Assembly (NCBI RefSeq): GCF_944387275.1
Contig: NZ_CALXEG010000002.1
Coordinates: 1-64,000, forward strand
Length of the DNA stretch: 64,000 bases
DNA from: an uncultured Pseudoflavonifractor sp.
Lineage (GTDB): Bacteria; Bacillota; Clostridia; Oscillospirales; Oscillospiraceae
Direction: 5' to 3'
Shown: one piece after another, positions 42,335 through 50,039 of the stretch
How the letters are laid out: each line of letters starts with the position of its first letter
Position numbering within the stretch: the stretch's first letter is position 1
Made by a program: the position numbers and the translations under genes
Notes under the pieces: model-generated
Databases searched by the model: none
Seen by the model: only the letters and a program-made list of their open reading frames with translations
Told to the model about the DNA's origin: nothing

Positions 42335-43078
42335 ATGCATACGAACGAACGTTTTGACCTGATCCTGGACTACCTTAAAATGCACAAACGCGCAACAGTT
42401 GCAGATTTGAGCAAAATGGTGTATGTCAGCGAGGCCACGGTGCGCCGGGACCTGAATGAGATGCAGCGTCTGGGGCTGCTGCGCCGGACCCACGGCGGGG
42501 CCATGTATGCCGACGGCTCGGAGGAGGTGTCCATCTTTGTCCGGCAGGAGGTGAACGCCACCGGCAAGGAGGTGACGGCCTCCATCGCCCTGCCCCACCT
42601 GCCCGACTTCCACACCATTTTCATCGACAACTCCTCCACCTGCCTGGCCCTGGTGCAGCGCATGAACCTGCGGCACAAGGTGGCGGTGACCAACGGCATC
42701 CAGGCGGCCACCTGGCTGGCCCAGCAGGACGACGTGCAGGTCATCATGCCCGGCGGAGAGCTGAAGGCCAACACCGGTTTTACCGGCAGCATGGCCTGCA
42801 ACACCCTGCGGGGGTTCCGGTTCGATCTGATGCTCTGCTCCTGCGCCTCCATCGACATGGAGGGCACCTATGAGAACTCCCTGCCGGTGAAGGAGCTGAA
42901 GGTCACGGCCATGGAGCTGTCCGACCGGTGTATCCTCATCACGGACAAGACCAAGTTCAGCCTTCGGTCCCCCTACCGCACTGTGGGCCTGCGGAAGTAC
43001 GACTGTATCTTCACCGACGCGGAGGATGAGGTGCTGACCCCTTTCCGGGCGGAAGGGCTGGAGATCATCAACCATTAA
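42335..43078 (+). CDS. DeoR-family transcriptional regulator
   Basis: 247 residues. N-terminal HTH_DeoR (ILDYLKMHKRATVADLSKMVYVSEATVRRDLNEMQRLGLLRRTHGGA) and a C-terminal DeoR sensor domain with an ISOCOT sugar-phosphate fold (IFIDNSSTCLALVQRM, VIMPGGEL, TGSMACNTL, DKTKF). Divergent from the GH3/rhamnose region, so a likely local repressor relieved by a sugar phosphate. Start ATG 42335 after CAGGGGG. Downstream acylation genes follow by 22 bp and may be co-transcribed. Confidence 0.9.
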   Translation: MHTNERFDLILDYLKMHKRATVADLSKMVYVSEATVRRDLNEMQRLGLLRRTHGGAMYADGSEEVSIFVRQEVNATGKEVTASIALPHLPDFHTIFIDNSSTCLALVQRMNLRHKVAVTNGIQAATWLAQQDDVQVIMPGGELKANTGFTGSMACNTLRGFRFDLMLCSCASIDMEGTYENSLPVKELKVTAMELSDRCILITDKTKFSLRSPYRTVGLRKYDCIFTDAEDEVLTPFRAEGLEIINH

Positions 43079-43100
43079 CCGGATGCAAGGGGGCTTTCCC

Positions 43101-44888
43101 GTGGGCGGCAGGAAATTTTCATGGCTGTGGGCGGCGGTGGCCGCTGTGCTCCTCCTGTCGGGCTGTGTGTCCGCCGGGGAGGGGGCGTCCACCTGCACGG
43201 TGGTCTTTGAGGACGACCCGGAGCTGTTTTTCTACAACCAGATCTATGAGACGCCCCGGGGCGGGGATGTGACGGTGACGGTGGGCGTGCCCGCCGGCCG
43301 CCGGATCGCCACGGTCAGCTTTGACCGGTATACCGTGTCCGCCAAGACCGGCTATTCCGCCAGCTACGACTATTACGACCTTATCCTCCACGACGTCCGC
43401 TACCCTGCGGTGGTGCGGCTGACCACATCCCCCGCCCTCACCACGGTCTACACCGCCGGAGAAGGGCAGGGGGAGACCATCACCGTCCAGGAGGACAGCC
43501 CCCGCCTGTCCCCCAATACCCTGCCCTGGCGGGGACAATTTTCAAGAGAGGGCTTTCTGGCCGTGGGCTGGAACACAGCGCCCGACGGCAGCGGCGTCCA
43601 TATCGGCTTCGGCAGCCGGGGGGCCCGGGAGGACGGGGAAGAGACCTTGACTCTCTATCCCAAGTGGCTACCCTGTACGCCGGAGGAGGCCTTCACCTGG
43701 ACCGAGCGGGACGGCGGCGCCGTCATCACCGGCTATGACGGCAGGGAAGGCGACCTGGTCATCCCTGAGACCCTGGGCGGCCTGCCCGTCACCGCCATCG
43801 CCGCCGGGGCCTTTGGGGCCGTGACGGCGGATACCGTGGCCCTGCCGCCCACCCTGACCGCCGTGGAACCCGGGGCTTTTTCCGCCCTGACGGCGGAACA
43901 CCTCTATCTCTTTGATACCCTGGAGCAGATGGACAAGGCCTCCTTCGGGGACTACACCATCACCCGTCTCCACCTCAACGCGGTGAAAGACCCGGTCTAC
44001 AGCGGCACCTACTTCGACACCTTCCCCGACAAGGCGGACTACCTCCGGTCGGTGGCGGAGGAGGACAAGCTGGTGCTCTTCTGCGGCTCCTCCGCCCGGT
44101 TCGGGTACGACAGTCCCATGCTCGCTGAGGCATTTCCCGACTACGAGGTGGTGAACATGGGGGTGTACGCCTATGCCAACATGCTACCCCAGGCCAGGAT
44201 CGTCCTCCACTACATGAAGGAGGGGGATATCCTCCTCCACTCCCCCGAGCTGGACGCCATCGGGCAGCAGTTCTGCGGCAGCACCGCCCTGGACAAGGAG
44301 ACCTTCTGCATGACAGAATCCAACTACGACCTGCTCTCCCTGCTGGACTGCCGGGAATTTACGAACCTTTGGGGGGCCTTCGGGGCCTTCCAGGCCGCCC
44401 GGGCGGACATGGAGCCCCGGTCCTACGCCGATTCCCCCGCCCTGTACGACGAGGACGGCAACCGGCAGGAGCAGGCCACCTATAACCGCTACGGGGACTA
44501 CATCCTCTACCGGGAGAACAACCTGTCCGGGGAGAATTTCGGCATCAAGCGGGCCTTCTATAACGCCAGCCACATCACCGAGGCCGACTGGCAGGGCATC
44601 AACGCCATGTACGACAGCTTTGCTGCCAAGGGCGTGTCGGTGTACTTCACCTACTCCCCCCGCAGCCGCACCAGCATCTCGGAGGACAGCACCGAGGTGT
44701 CCATCACCGAGCTGGACGCCCTGTTCCGGCAGAAGCTCCACGCCCCGGTCATCTCCGACATCCAGTCCTCCCTCATGGACCCGCTGTACTTTTACGCCAC
44801 CGACAACCACCTCAGCACCGAGGGGGCTCAAATCCACACCGCCCGGGTCATTGAGGACCTGCGCCGGGCACTGGAGGGAGGAGCATGA
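43101..44888 (+). CDS. Lipoprotein with LRR_5-like repeat and SGNH-like domain
   Basis: About 595 residues. Signal peptide FSWLWAAVAAVLLLSGC (lipobox). Middle region with InlB-like (GYSFDGWNT-type: FSREGFLAVGWNTAPDGSG) and BspA-type LRR_5 repeats (GDLVIPETLGGLPVTAIAAGAFGAVTADTVALPPTLTAVEPGAF). The C-terminal ~270 residues resemble DltD/AlgX-like SGNH proteins (LVLFCGSSARFGYDSPMLAEAFPDYEVVNMGVYAYANM...YFYATDNHLSTEGA). GTG 43101 lies 8 bp after the GGGG SD. First gene of a coupled set with an MBOAT protein; probably hands or removes acyl groups on a surface glycan. Confidence 0.75.
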   Translation: MGGRKFSWLWAAVAAVLLLSGCVSAGEGASTCTVVFEDDPELFFYNQIYETPRGGDVTVTVGVPAGRRIATVSFDRYTVSAKTGYSASYDYYDLILHDVRYPAVVRLTTSPALTTVYTAGEGQGETITVQEDSPRLSPNTLPWRGQFSREGFLAVGWNTAPDGSGVHIGFGSRGAREDGEETLTLYPKWLPCTPEEAFTWTERDGGAVITGYDGREGDLVIPETLGGLPVTAIAAGAFGAVTADTVALPPTLTAVEPGAFSALTAEHLYLFDTLEQMDKASFGDYTITRLHLNAVKDPVYSGTYFDTFPDKADYLRSVAEEDKLVLFCGSSARFGYDSPMLAEAFPDYEVVNMGVYAYANMLPQARIVLHYMKEGDILLHSPELDAIGQQFCGSTALDKETFCMTESNYDLLSLLDCREFTNLWGAFGAFQAARADMEPRSYADSPALYDEDGNRQEQATYNRYGDYILYRENNLSGENFGIKRAFYNASHITEADWQGINAMYDSFAAKGVSVYFTYSPRSRTSISEDSTEVSITELDALFRQKLHAPVISDIQSSLMDPLYFYATDNHLSTEGAQIHTARVIEDLRRALEGGA

Positions 44889-45130
44889 ACCTTGTCTTTC
44901 TCCAGTACCCCCTGATCCCCATTCTGCTGGCACTGTCCCTGGTATTGACGGCACTGGCCGGGCTGCTCCGCCGGGGCGGCGGGGCGGCGGCAGCGCTGGC
45001 GGCGGTGTCCGTGGGGGCCATGGCGGTGGCCGCGCTGGCCTGCTCGGTGCCCTATGAGGAGATCCTGCTCCTGCTGCTCCTCCCGGCCCTCACCTGCTTT
45101 CTGACTGTGGCAAGGGGGGAGAAGAAATGA
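44885..45130 (+). CDS. Small two-to-three-helix membrane protein
   Basis: 81 residues, nearly all hydrophobic (LIPILLALSLVLTALAGLL, AAALAAVSVGAMAVAALACSV, ILLLLLLPALTCFLTVA). It overlaps both neighbours by ATGA, so is tightly coupled between the SGNH lipoprotein and the MBOAT acyltransferase. It may act like the small DltX-type partner of MBOAT proteins; that is inference. Confidence 0.7.
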   Translation: MNLVFLQYPLIPILLALSLVLTALAGLLRRGGGAAAALAAVSVGAMAVAALACSVPYEEILLLLLLPALTCFLTVARGEKK

Positions 45131-46554
45131 GCTTTGTGTCCCCCGGCTTTCTCCTCTTTCTCCCGGCGGTGCTGGCCCTCTACCGGCTCACCCCATGGCG
45201 GCAGCGGTGGATGGTGCTCCTGCCCGCCTCCTATTTCTTCTACGCCTGCCACAGCCCCTGGCTGCTCAGCCTGATCTTGCTCACCACCCTGGTGTCCTAC
45301 GGCAGCGCCCTGCGCATTGAGAGGGCGGAGACTAGAAAGCAGAAGCGCCGGGCGGTGGCCCTGGACGCAGCGGTGTGTCTGGGCATTCTCTTTCTCTTCA
45401 AATATCTGGACTTTGCCCTGGGGGGCGCGTTCTCCCTGCTGCGCCTGTTCGGGGTGGAGAGCGGCTTTACCGGCTTCCACCTGCTGCTGCCCATGGGCAT
45501 CTCCTTCTATGTGTTCCAGACCATGTCCTACACCTTTGACGTCTATCGGGGCACCATCCGGGCGGAGCGCCACCTGGGATACTACGCCCTGTTCGTCTCC
45601 TTCTTCCCCCAGCTGGTGGCCGGACCCATTGAGCGCCCCGGGGACCTGCTGCCCCAGCTGAAGGCCCCCAACCCCCTGGAGCAGGAGGACATCGCCCAGG
45701 GCGTCCGGTTTCTGGTGCGGGGGTACGGCAAAAAGGTGCTCATCTCCGACTTCCTGGCTTCCTTCGTGGATACAGCCTACGGGGACGCCGCCGGGGCAGG
45801 GGGCGGGGCCATGGTACTGGCCACCGTGCTCTTTGCCCTGCAAATTTACTGTGACTTCTCCGGCTACTCCGACATCGCCATGGGCTGTGCCCGGCTCATG
45901 GGCATCCGGCTCACCGAGAACTTCCGGCAGCCCTACGCCGCCTCCTCGATCCGGGACTTCTGGCGGCGGTGGCACATCAGCCTGACCCGCTGGTTCACCG
46001 ACTATCTGTACATCCCCCTGGGCGGCAGCCGCCGGGGGCTGGCCCGGCAGTGCGTCAACATCCTGGCGGTCTTTCTGGTCAGCGGCCTGTGGCACGGGGC
46101 CAACCTGACCTTTGTGGTGTGGGGCGGGCTCCACGGAGCGTTCCTGGTGGCGGAGACCCTGATGCTGGGCCGGCGGCAGCTCACCTCGTCCCTGGGCCGG
46201 GGACTCCACCGGGCGGTGACCCTGGTGCTGGTGTGCTTTGCGTGGGTGTTTTTCCGCTCGGCCGACCTGTCCCAGGCCGTGTTCATCCTCCGAGCCATCT
46301 TCACCGACTTCCGCCTCCCCAACGCCCTGACCGGGCTGGGGATGGGCAGGGTGGAGCTGATACTGGCCTGCCTGCTGGTGCTCCTGCTGCCCATGCTGGA
46401 GCGGCTGCCCGCCCTGGAGGTGGAGAAAAACAGAACAAAGGGGCGGTATGCCGTCCCTCTGCTCTACTTCCTGCTGGCCGTCGCCATTGTGGCCTGCCGC
46501 TGCCTGGTGCTGACAGAGCACGGGGCAACTGCCTTCATCTACTTTCAGTTCTAG
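45127..46554 (+). CDS. MBOAT-family O-acyltransferase
   Basis: 475 residues, about 11 transmembrane segments, AlgI/DltB group. Diagnostic segments: YVFQTMSYTFDVYRG, FFPQLVAGPIERPGDLLPQL, YCDFSGYSDIAMGCARLMGIRLTENFRQPYAASSIRDFWRRWHISLTRWFTDYLYIPLGGSRRG, and the catalytic His region VSGLWHGANLTFVVWGGLHG. Transfers acyl groups across the membrane to an extracellular glycan with SGNH partners on either side. The glycan acceptor is unknown. Confidence 0.95.
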   Translation: MSFVSPGFLLFLPAVLALYRLTPWRQRWMVLLPASYFFYACHSPWLLSLILLTTLVSYGSALRIERAETRKQKRRAVALDAAVCLGILFLFKYLDFALGGAFSLLRLFGVESGFTGFHLLLPMGISFYVFQTMSYTFDVYRGTIRAERHLGYYALFVSFFPQLVAGPIERPGDLLPQLKAPNPLEQEDIAQGVRFLVRGYGKKVLISDFLASFVDTAYGDAAGAGGGAMVLATVLFALQIYCDFSGYSDIAMGCARLMGIRLTENFRQPYAASSIRDFWRRWHISLTRWFTDYLYIPLGGSRRGLARQCVNILAVFLVSGLWHGANLTFVVWGGLHGAFLVAETLMLGRRQLTSSLGRGLHRAVTLVLVCFAWVFFRSADLSQAVFILRAIFTDFRLPNALTGLGMGRVELILACLLVLLLPMLERLPALEVEKNRTKGRYAVPLLYFLLAVAIVACRCLVLTEHGATAFIYFQF

Positions 46555-46566
46555 GGGGAGGATGCC

Positions 46567-48003
46567 ATGAAACAGCGAAAAACGCCCTCCCCGGCGGCCC
46601 TCTGCGGCCTGCTGGCGGCGGCGCTGTGCCTGCTGGCCGGGCTGCTGCTCCTCTTCGGCTTCGCCCTGCCGCCCCAGTACGGGGATACCTTTCTGGGCGA
46701 GATGAAGTACAAGATGGAGCGGCTGGAGGACACAGAGGGGCACCGCATCGTCGTGGTGGGGGGCAGCAGCGTGCCCTTCGCTCTGAAGAGCGGCCTGGTG
46801 GAGGAGTACCTCCCCGGCTATCAGGTGGTGGACTTCGGCATGTACGCCGGCATGGGCACGGTGGTCATGCTGGACTGGGCCCAGACCCAGGCCAGGGCGG
46901 GCGACATCTTCATCATCGCCCCGGAACAGAGCGCCCAGACCCTATCCTGCTATTTCTCTGGCGAGCTGGCCTGGCAGGCGGCGGACGGCGCCTTTGATCT
47001 GCTGCCCGCCGTCCACTCCAGCCGGTACGAGTCCCTGGCCGCATCCTTCCCCGCCTTTGCGGGGAAAAAGCTGTGGTATACCCTATTCGGGTCCCCGGAG
47101 CCGGAGGGGGTGTATGCCCGGTCCTCCTTTGACGGGTACGGCGATATCATTTACCCGGACCGGACAGCCAACATCATGTCCGGAGGGTACAACCCCAACG
47201 ACCTCATCTCCTTCTCCCGGGACGTCATTGCGGAGGACTTTGTCGACGCCCTCAACGACTTCGCCCGGGCGGTGGTGGCCAAGGGGGCCAAGGTGGTCTA
47301 CCACTTCCCGCCCATGAACGCCGCCGCCCTGGAGCCGGACACCGACCAGACAGCGGTGGATACCTACTACGACTACCTGGACGGACAGCTTCTGTTCCCA
47401 ATCCTGGGGGACCCAAACCGCTGTATCCTGGACAGCGGCTGGTTCTACGACACCAACTTCCACCTCAACGCCAGCGGCGCCACGGTGTTCACCAAGCTGC
47501 TCATTGAGGACCTGAAGGTCTATCTGAAGGACACCTCCCCCACGGAGATTTCCCTGCCAGCCATGCCCGCCGCGGGGGCGTCGGCTCTGGCGGCGGACAG
47601 CACGGATGCCGCCCTCTTCACCTACCGGCATACAGAGGAAGGCTGGATTTTGTCCGGTCTGACGGCGGAGGGACAGGCCGCCCAATCCCTCACCCTGCCG
47701 GGCAGCTATGAGGGAGAGCCGGTGGTGGGGATGGACGAAACATTGCTTGAAGAAAATACCAGAATCCATGAAATTACGGTTCAGCCCAATATTGGGATTC
47801 TGTACGACGGTATGTTCTCCGGCTGTACGGCCCTGGAGCGCCTGATTCTCACCGGTGAGGACCCGGCGGCCTATGTGGCAGGGGACGGCCTGCGGGACGG
47901 GGCGGACTTTTTCATCTGCGTGCCGGAGGGGGCCCTGGACCGGTACCGCCGGGACTACTTCTGGCAGACATACGCCCCCTGGATTCAGCCTACGGAGGGA
48001 TAA
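46567..48003 (+). CDS. Membrane-anchored SGNH-like protein with LRR_5 C-terminus
   Basis: 478 residues. N-terminal transmembrane anchor (LLAAALCLLAGLLLLFGFAL). The DltD/AlgX-like SGNH-type domain (RIVVVGGSSVPFALKSGLVEEYLPGYQVVDFGMYAGMGTVVML...NFHLNASGATVFTKLL) has the GGSSV nucleophile-like motif and a distal DxxH-like segment. The C-terminal ~110 residues hold a BspA-like LRR_5 region. It parallels the gene at 43101, so two SGNH partners flank one MBOAT enzyme. SD GGGGGAGG before ATG 46567. Confidence 0.75.
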   Translation: MKQRKTPSPAALCGLLAAALCLLAGLLLLFGFALPPQYGDTFLGEMKYKMERLEDTEGHRIVVVGGSSVPFALKSGLVEEYLPGYQVVDFGMYAGMGTVVMLDWAQTQARAGDIFIIAPEQSAQTLSCYFSGELAWQAADGAFDLLPAVHSSRYESLAASFPAFAGKKLWYTLFGSPEPEGVYARSSFDGYGDIIYPDRTANIMSGGYNPNDLISFSRDVIAEDFVDALNDFARAVVAKGAKVVYHFPPMNAAALEPDTDQTAVDTYYDYLDGQLLFPILGDPNRCILDSGWFYDTNFHLNASGATVFTKLLIEDLKVYLKDTSPTEISLPAMPAAGASALAADSTDAALFTYRHTEEGWILSGLTAEGQAAQSLTLPGSYEGEPVVGMDETLLEENTRIHEITVQPNIGILYDGMFSGCTALERLILTGEDPAAYVAGDGLRDGADFFICVPEGALDRYRRDYFWQTYAPWIQPTEG

Positions 48004-48009
48004 GGGACA

Positions 48010-48039
48010 GGGCGGGAGCATACAGCTCCCGCCCTTTTT
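48010..48039 (+). terminator. Terminator of the acylation cluster
   Basis: 10-bp stem (48010-48019 with 48025-48034), five T. Confidence 0.9.
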
Positions 48040-48170
48040 CAGCCTTGAGACAGGAAAAAACCGGAATTCTCTTTTCCAACCCGCCGGGACATAGTATAAT
48101 GTTGAAAAAACAGGCGTTCCGCGCCGGAGTCTGCGGACGCTGTACGGCAGACCAGACCGGGAGGAAAACT

Positions 48171-49958
48171 ATGGCGGGAAAAAAGCGGGATTTGGGGGAG
48201 AGCCCCTTCGAATCCCTGAATGTTTTAAAGAGAAAGTGGAAGGACGGCACCTTTTCCGAGATCCTGGAGGACTGGAAGTGGATATTCGGGTACAGCGCCC
48301 GGTACAAGGGGGCCATCGTGTTCTATATCCTGATGGGCATCCTCAGCACGTCCCTGGGGCTGGTGAGCAGCGTGGCGGGAAAGTACGCCATCGATGTCAT
48401 CACCGGCTATGAGACCAGCAAGCTGTGGCTGGTGATCCTCATCATGGTGGGCAGTACCCTCATCAGTTTGCTGTTCACCAGCGTCATCAGCCGGGTGTCC
48501 ACCAGGCTGGCCCTGGACATTGACAACGATATCCGGGCCGACATCTTTGACCAGATCATGGACGCGGACTGGCTGTCCCTGAGCCGGTACACCAGCGGCG
48601 ACATCCTCAACCGCTTCAACGGGGATGTGAGCACGGTGAGCAGCAACGCCATCAAGTGGCTGCCCAGCGTGATCATCGCGGTGTACCAGTTTGTGGCCAC
48701 CTTTCTGGTGCTGTTCTACTACGACTGGGCCATGGCCCTCATCGCCCTGGGCAGCGCGCCCTTCCTGCTGCTGGCGGGGCGGCTGCTGGTGCGGCGGCAG
48801 CGGGAGTACAACCGGCAGGTGCGGGAGGCCAGCAGCGACCTGATGGCCTTTGAAGTGGAGGCGGTCAGCAACTTCGACACCATCAAATCCTTTGGCGTTG
48901 GCCCCCACTACAGCGGCAAGATCCGCTGGTGGCAGGCCAGGTTCAGGGACATCAGCCTGAAGTACAACCTGTTCTCCATCAAGAGCGGCGCGCTCATGTC
49001 GCTGCTGGGGATCGTGGTCCAGTTCGTGGCCTTCGGGTACTGCCTGTTCCGCCTGTGGGGCGGCGGCATTACATATGGCACCATGACCCTCTTCCTCCAG
49101 CAGCGCAATGAGCTGTCCACAGCCTTCACCAATCTGGTGGGCATCGTTCCCAGCTTTCTCAGCAGCTCGGTCTCGGCCCATCGGATCCGGGAGCTGGCGG
49201 AGCTGCCCCGGGAGGTGCACCTCCCGGAGAGCGGCAAGCTGGATGTCCACGGCGGCGGGAGCTTTGAGGTGCGCATGGAGCATGTGACCTTCTCCTACCG
49301 GGAGGGGGACCAGGTCATCACCGATTCGGCCTTCCACGCCGCACCGGGGGAGATTGTGGCCCTGGTGGGTCCCTCCGGCGAGGGCAAGACCACCCTGATC
49401 CGCCTGATCCTGGGCCTGGTGTGCCCGGGAGAGGGGAGCGTGGTGCTCCGGGACTGCGACGGCCGGGAGGTGCCTGCCAATGCGGAGACCCGGCGGCTCT
49501 TCGCCTATGTGCCCCAGGGCAACACCATATTCTCCGGTACGGTGGCGGAGAATATGCGCCTGGTGAAGGAGACGGCCACCGATGAGGAGATCATCGAGGC
49601 GCTGAAGCTGGCCTGCGCCTGGGAGTTTGTGGAGAAGCTGCCGGAGCAGATCAACAGTCCGGTGGGGGAGCGGGGAAAGGGCCTGTCCGAGGGCCAGGCC
49701 CAGCGGCTGGCCCTGGCCCGGGCCATGCTGCGGGACGCGCCCATCCTCCTGCTGGATGAGGCCACCTCGGCTCTGGACGTGGCCACCGAGCGGGCTGTGC
49801 TGCGCAATATCGCGGGCTGCGGCAGAGGCAAGACCTGTATCGTCACCACCCACCGGCCCAGCGTGCTCAGCCTGTGCCAGCGGGTCTACCGGGTGATGGA
49901 CACCCGGGTGACCGAGCTGGGCCGGGAGGAGTCGGGCCGCATGGCCATGGATTTCTGA
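48171..49958 (+). CDS. ABC exporter, fused permease and ATPase
   Basis: 595 residues. Type I exporter half: six transmembrane helices over about 40-320 (IVFYILMGILSTSLGLVSSVAG, LWLVILIMVGSTLISLLFTSV, WLPSVIIAVYQFVATFLVLFYY, and others), then an ATPase domain with Walker A GPSGEGKTT, signature LSEGQAQRLALARAM, Walker B ILLLDEATSALD. It lacks a C39 peptidase domain, so is not a bacteriocin processor. ATG 48171 follows GGGAGG. A TATAAT at about 48095 could be its -10. Function unknown; glycan, lipid or peptide export are possible. Confidence 0.9.
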   Translation: MAGKKRDLGESPFESLNVLKRKWKDGTFSEILEDWKWIFGYSARYKGAIVFYILMGILSTSLGLVSSVAGKYAIDVITGYETSKLWLVILIMVGSTLISLLFTSVISRVSTRLALDIDNDIRADIFDQIMDADWLSLSRYTSGDILNRFNGDVSTVSSNAIKWLPSVIIAVYQFVATFLVLFYYDWAMALIALGSAPFLLLAGRLLVRRQREYNRQVREASSDLMAFEVEAVSNFDTIKSFGVGPHYSGKIRWWQARFRDISLKYNLFSIKSGALMSLLGIVVQFVAFGYCLFRLWGGGITYGTMTLFLQQRNELSTAFTNLVGIVPSFLSSSVSAHRIRELAELPREVHLPESGKLDVHGGGSFEVRMEHVTFSYREGDQVITDSAFHAAPGEIVALVGPSGEGKTTLIRLILGLVCPGEGSVVLRDCDGREVPANAETRRLFAYVPQGNTIFSGTVAENMRLVKETATDEEIIEALKLACAWEFVEKLPEQINSPVGERGKGLSEGQAQRLALARAMLRDAPILLLDEATSALDVATERAVLRNIAGCGRGKTCIVTTHRPSVLSLCQRVYRVMDTRVTELGREESGRMAMDF

Positions 49959-49983
49959 TCTATTTTCCGGAGGCAGAATATAA

Positions 49984-50025
49984 AAAACGGTCCCCTGTGA
50001 ATCCGAGATTCACAGGGGACCGTTT
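49984..50025. terminator. Bidirectional terminator
   Basis: About 19-bp stem flanked by A- and T-rich sequence, between the convergent ABC and SLH genes. Confidence 0.92.
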
Positions 50026-50039
50026 GCTGTTGGGCGTTA

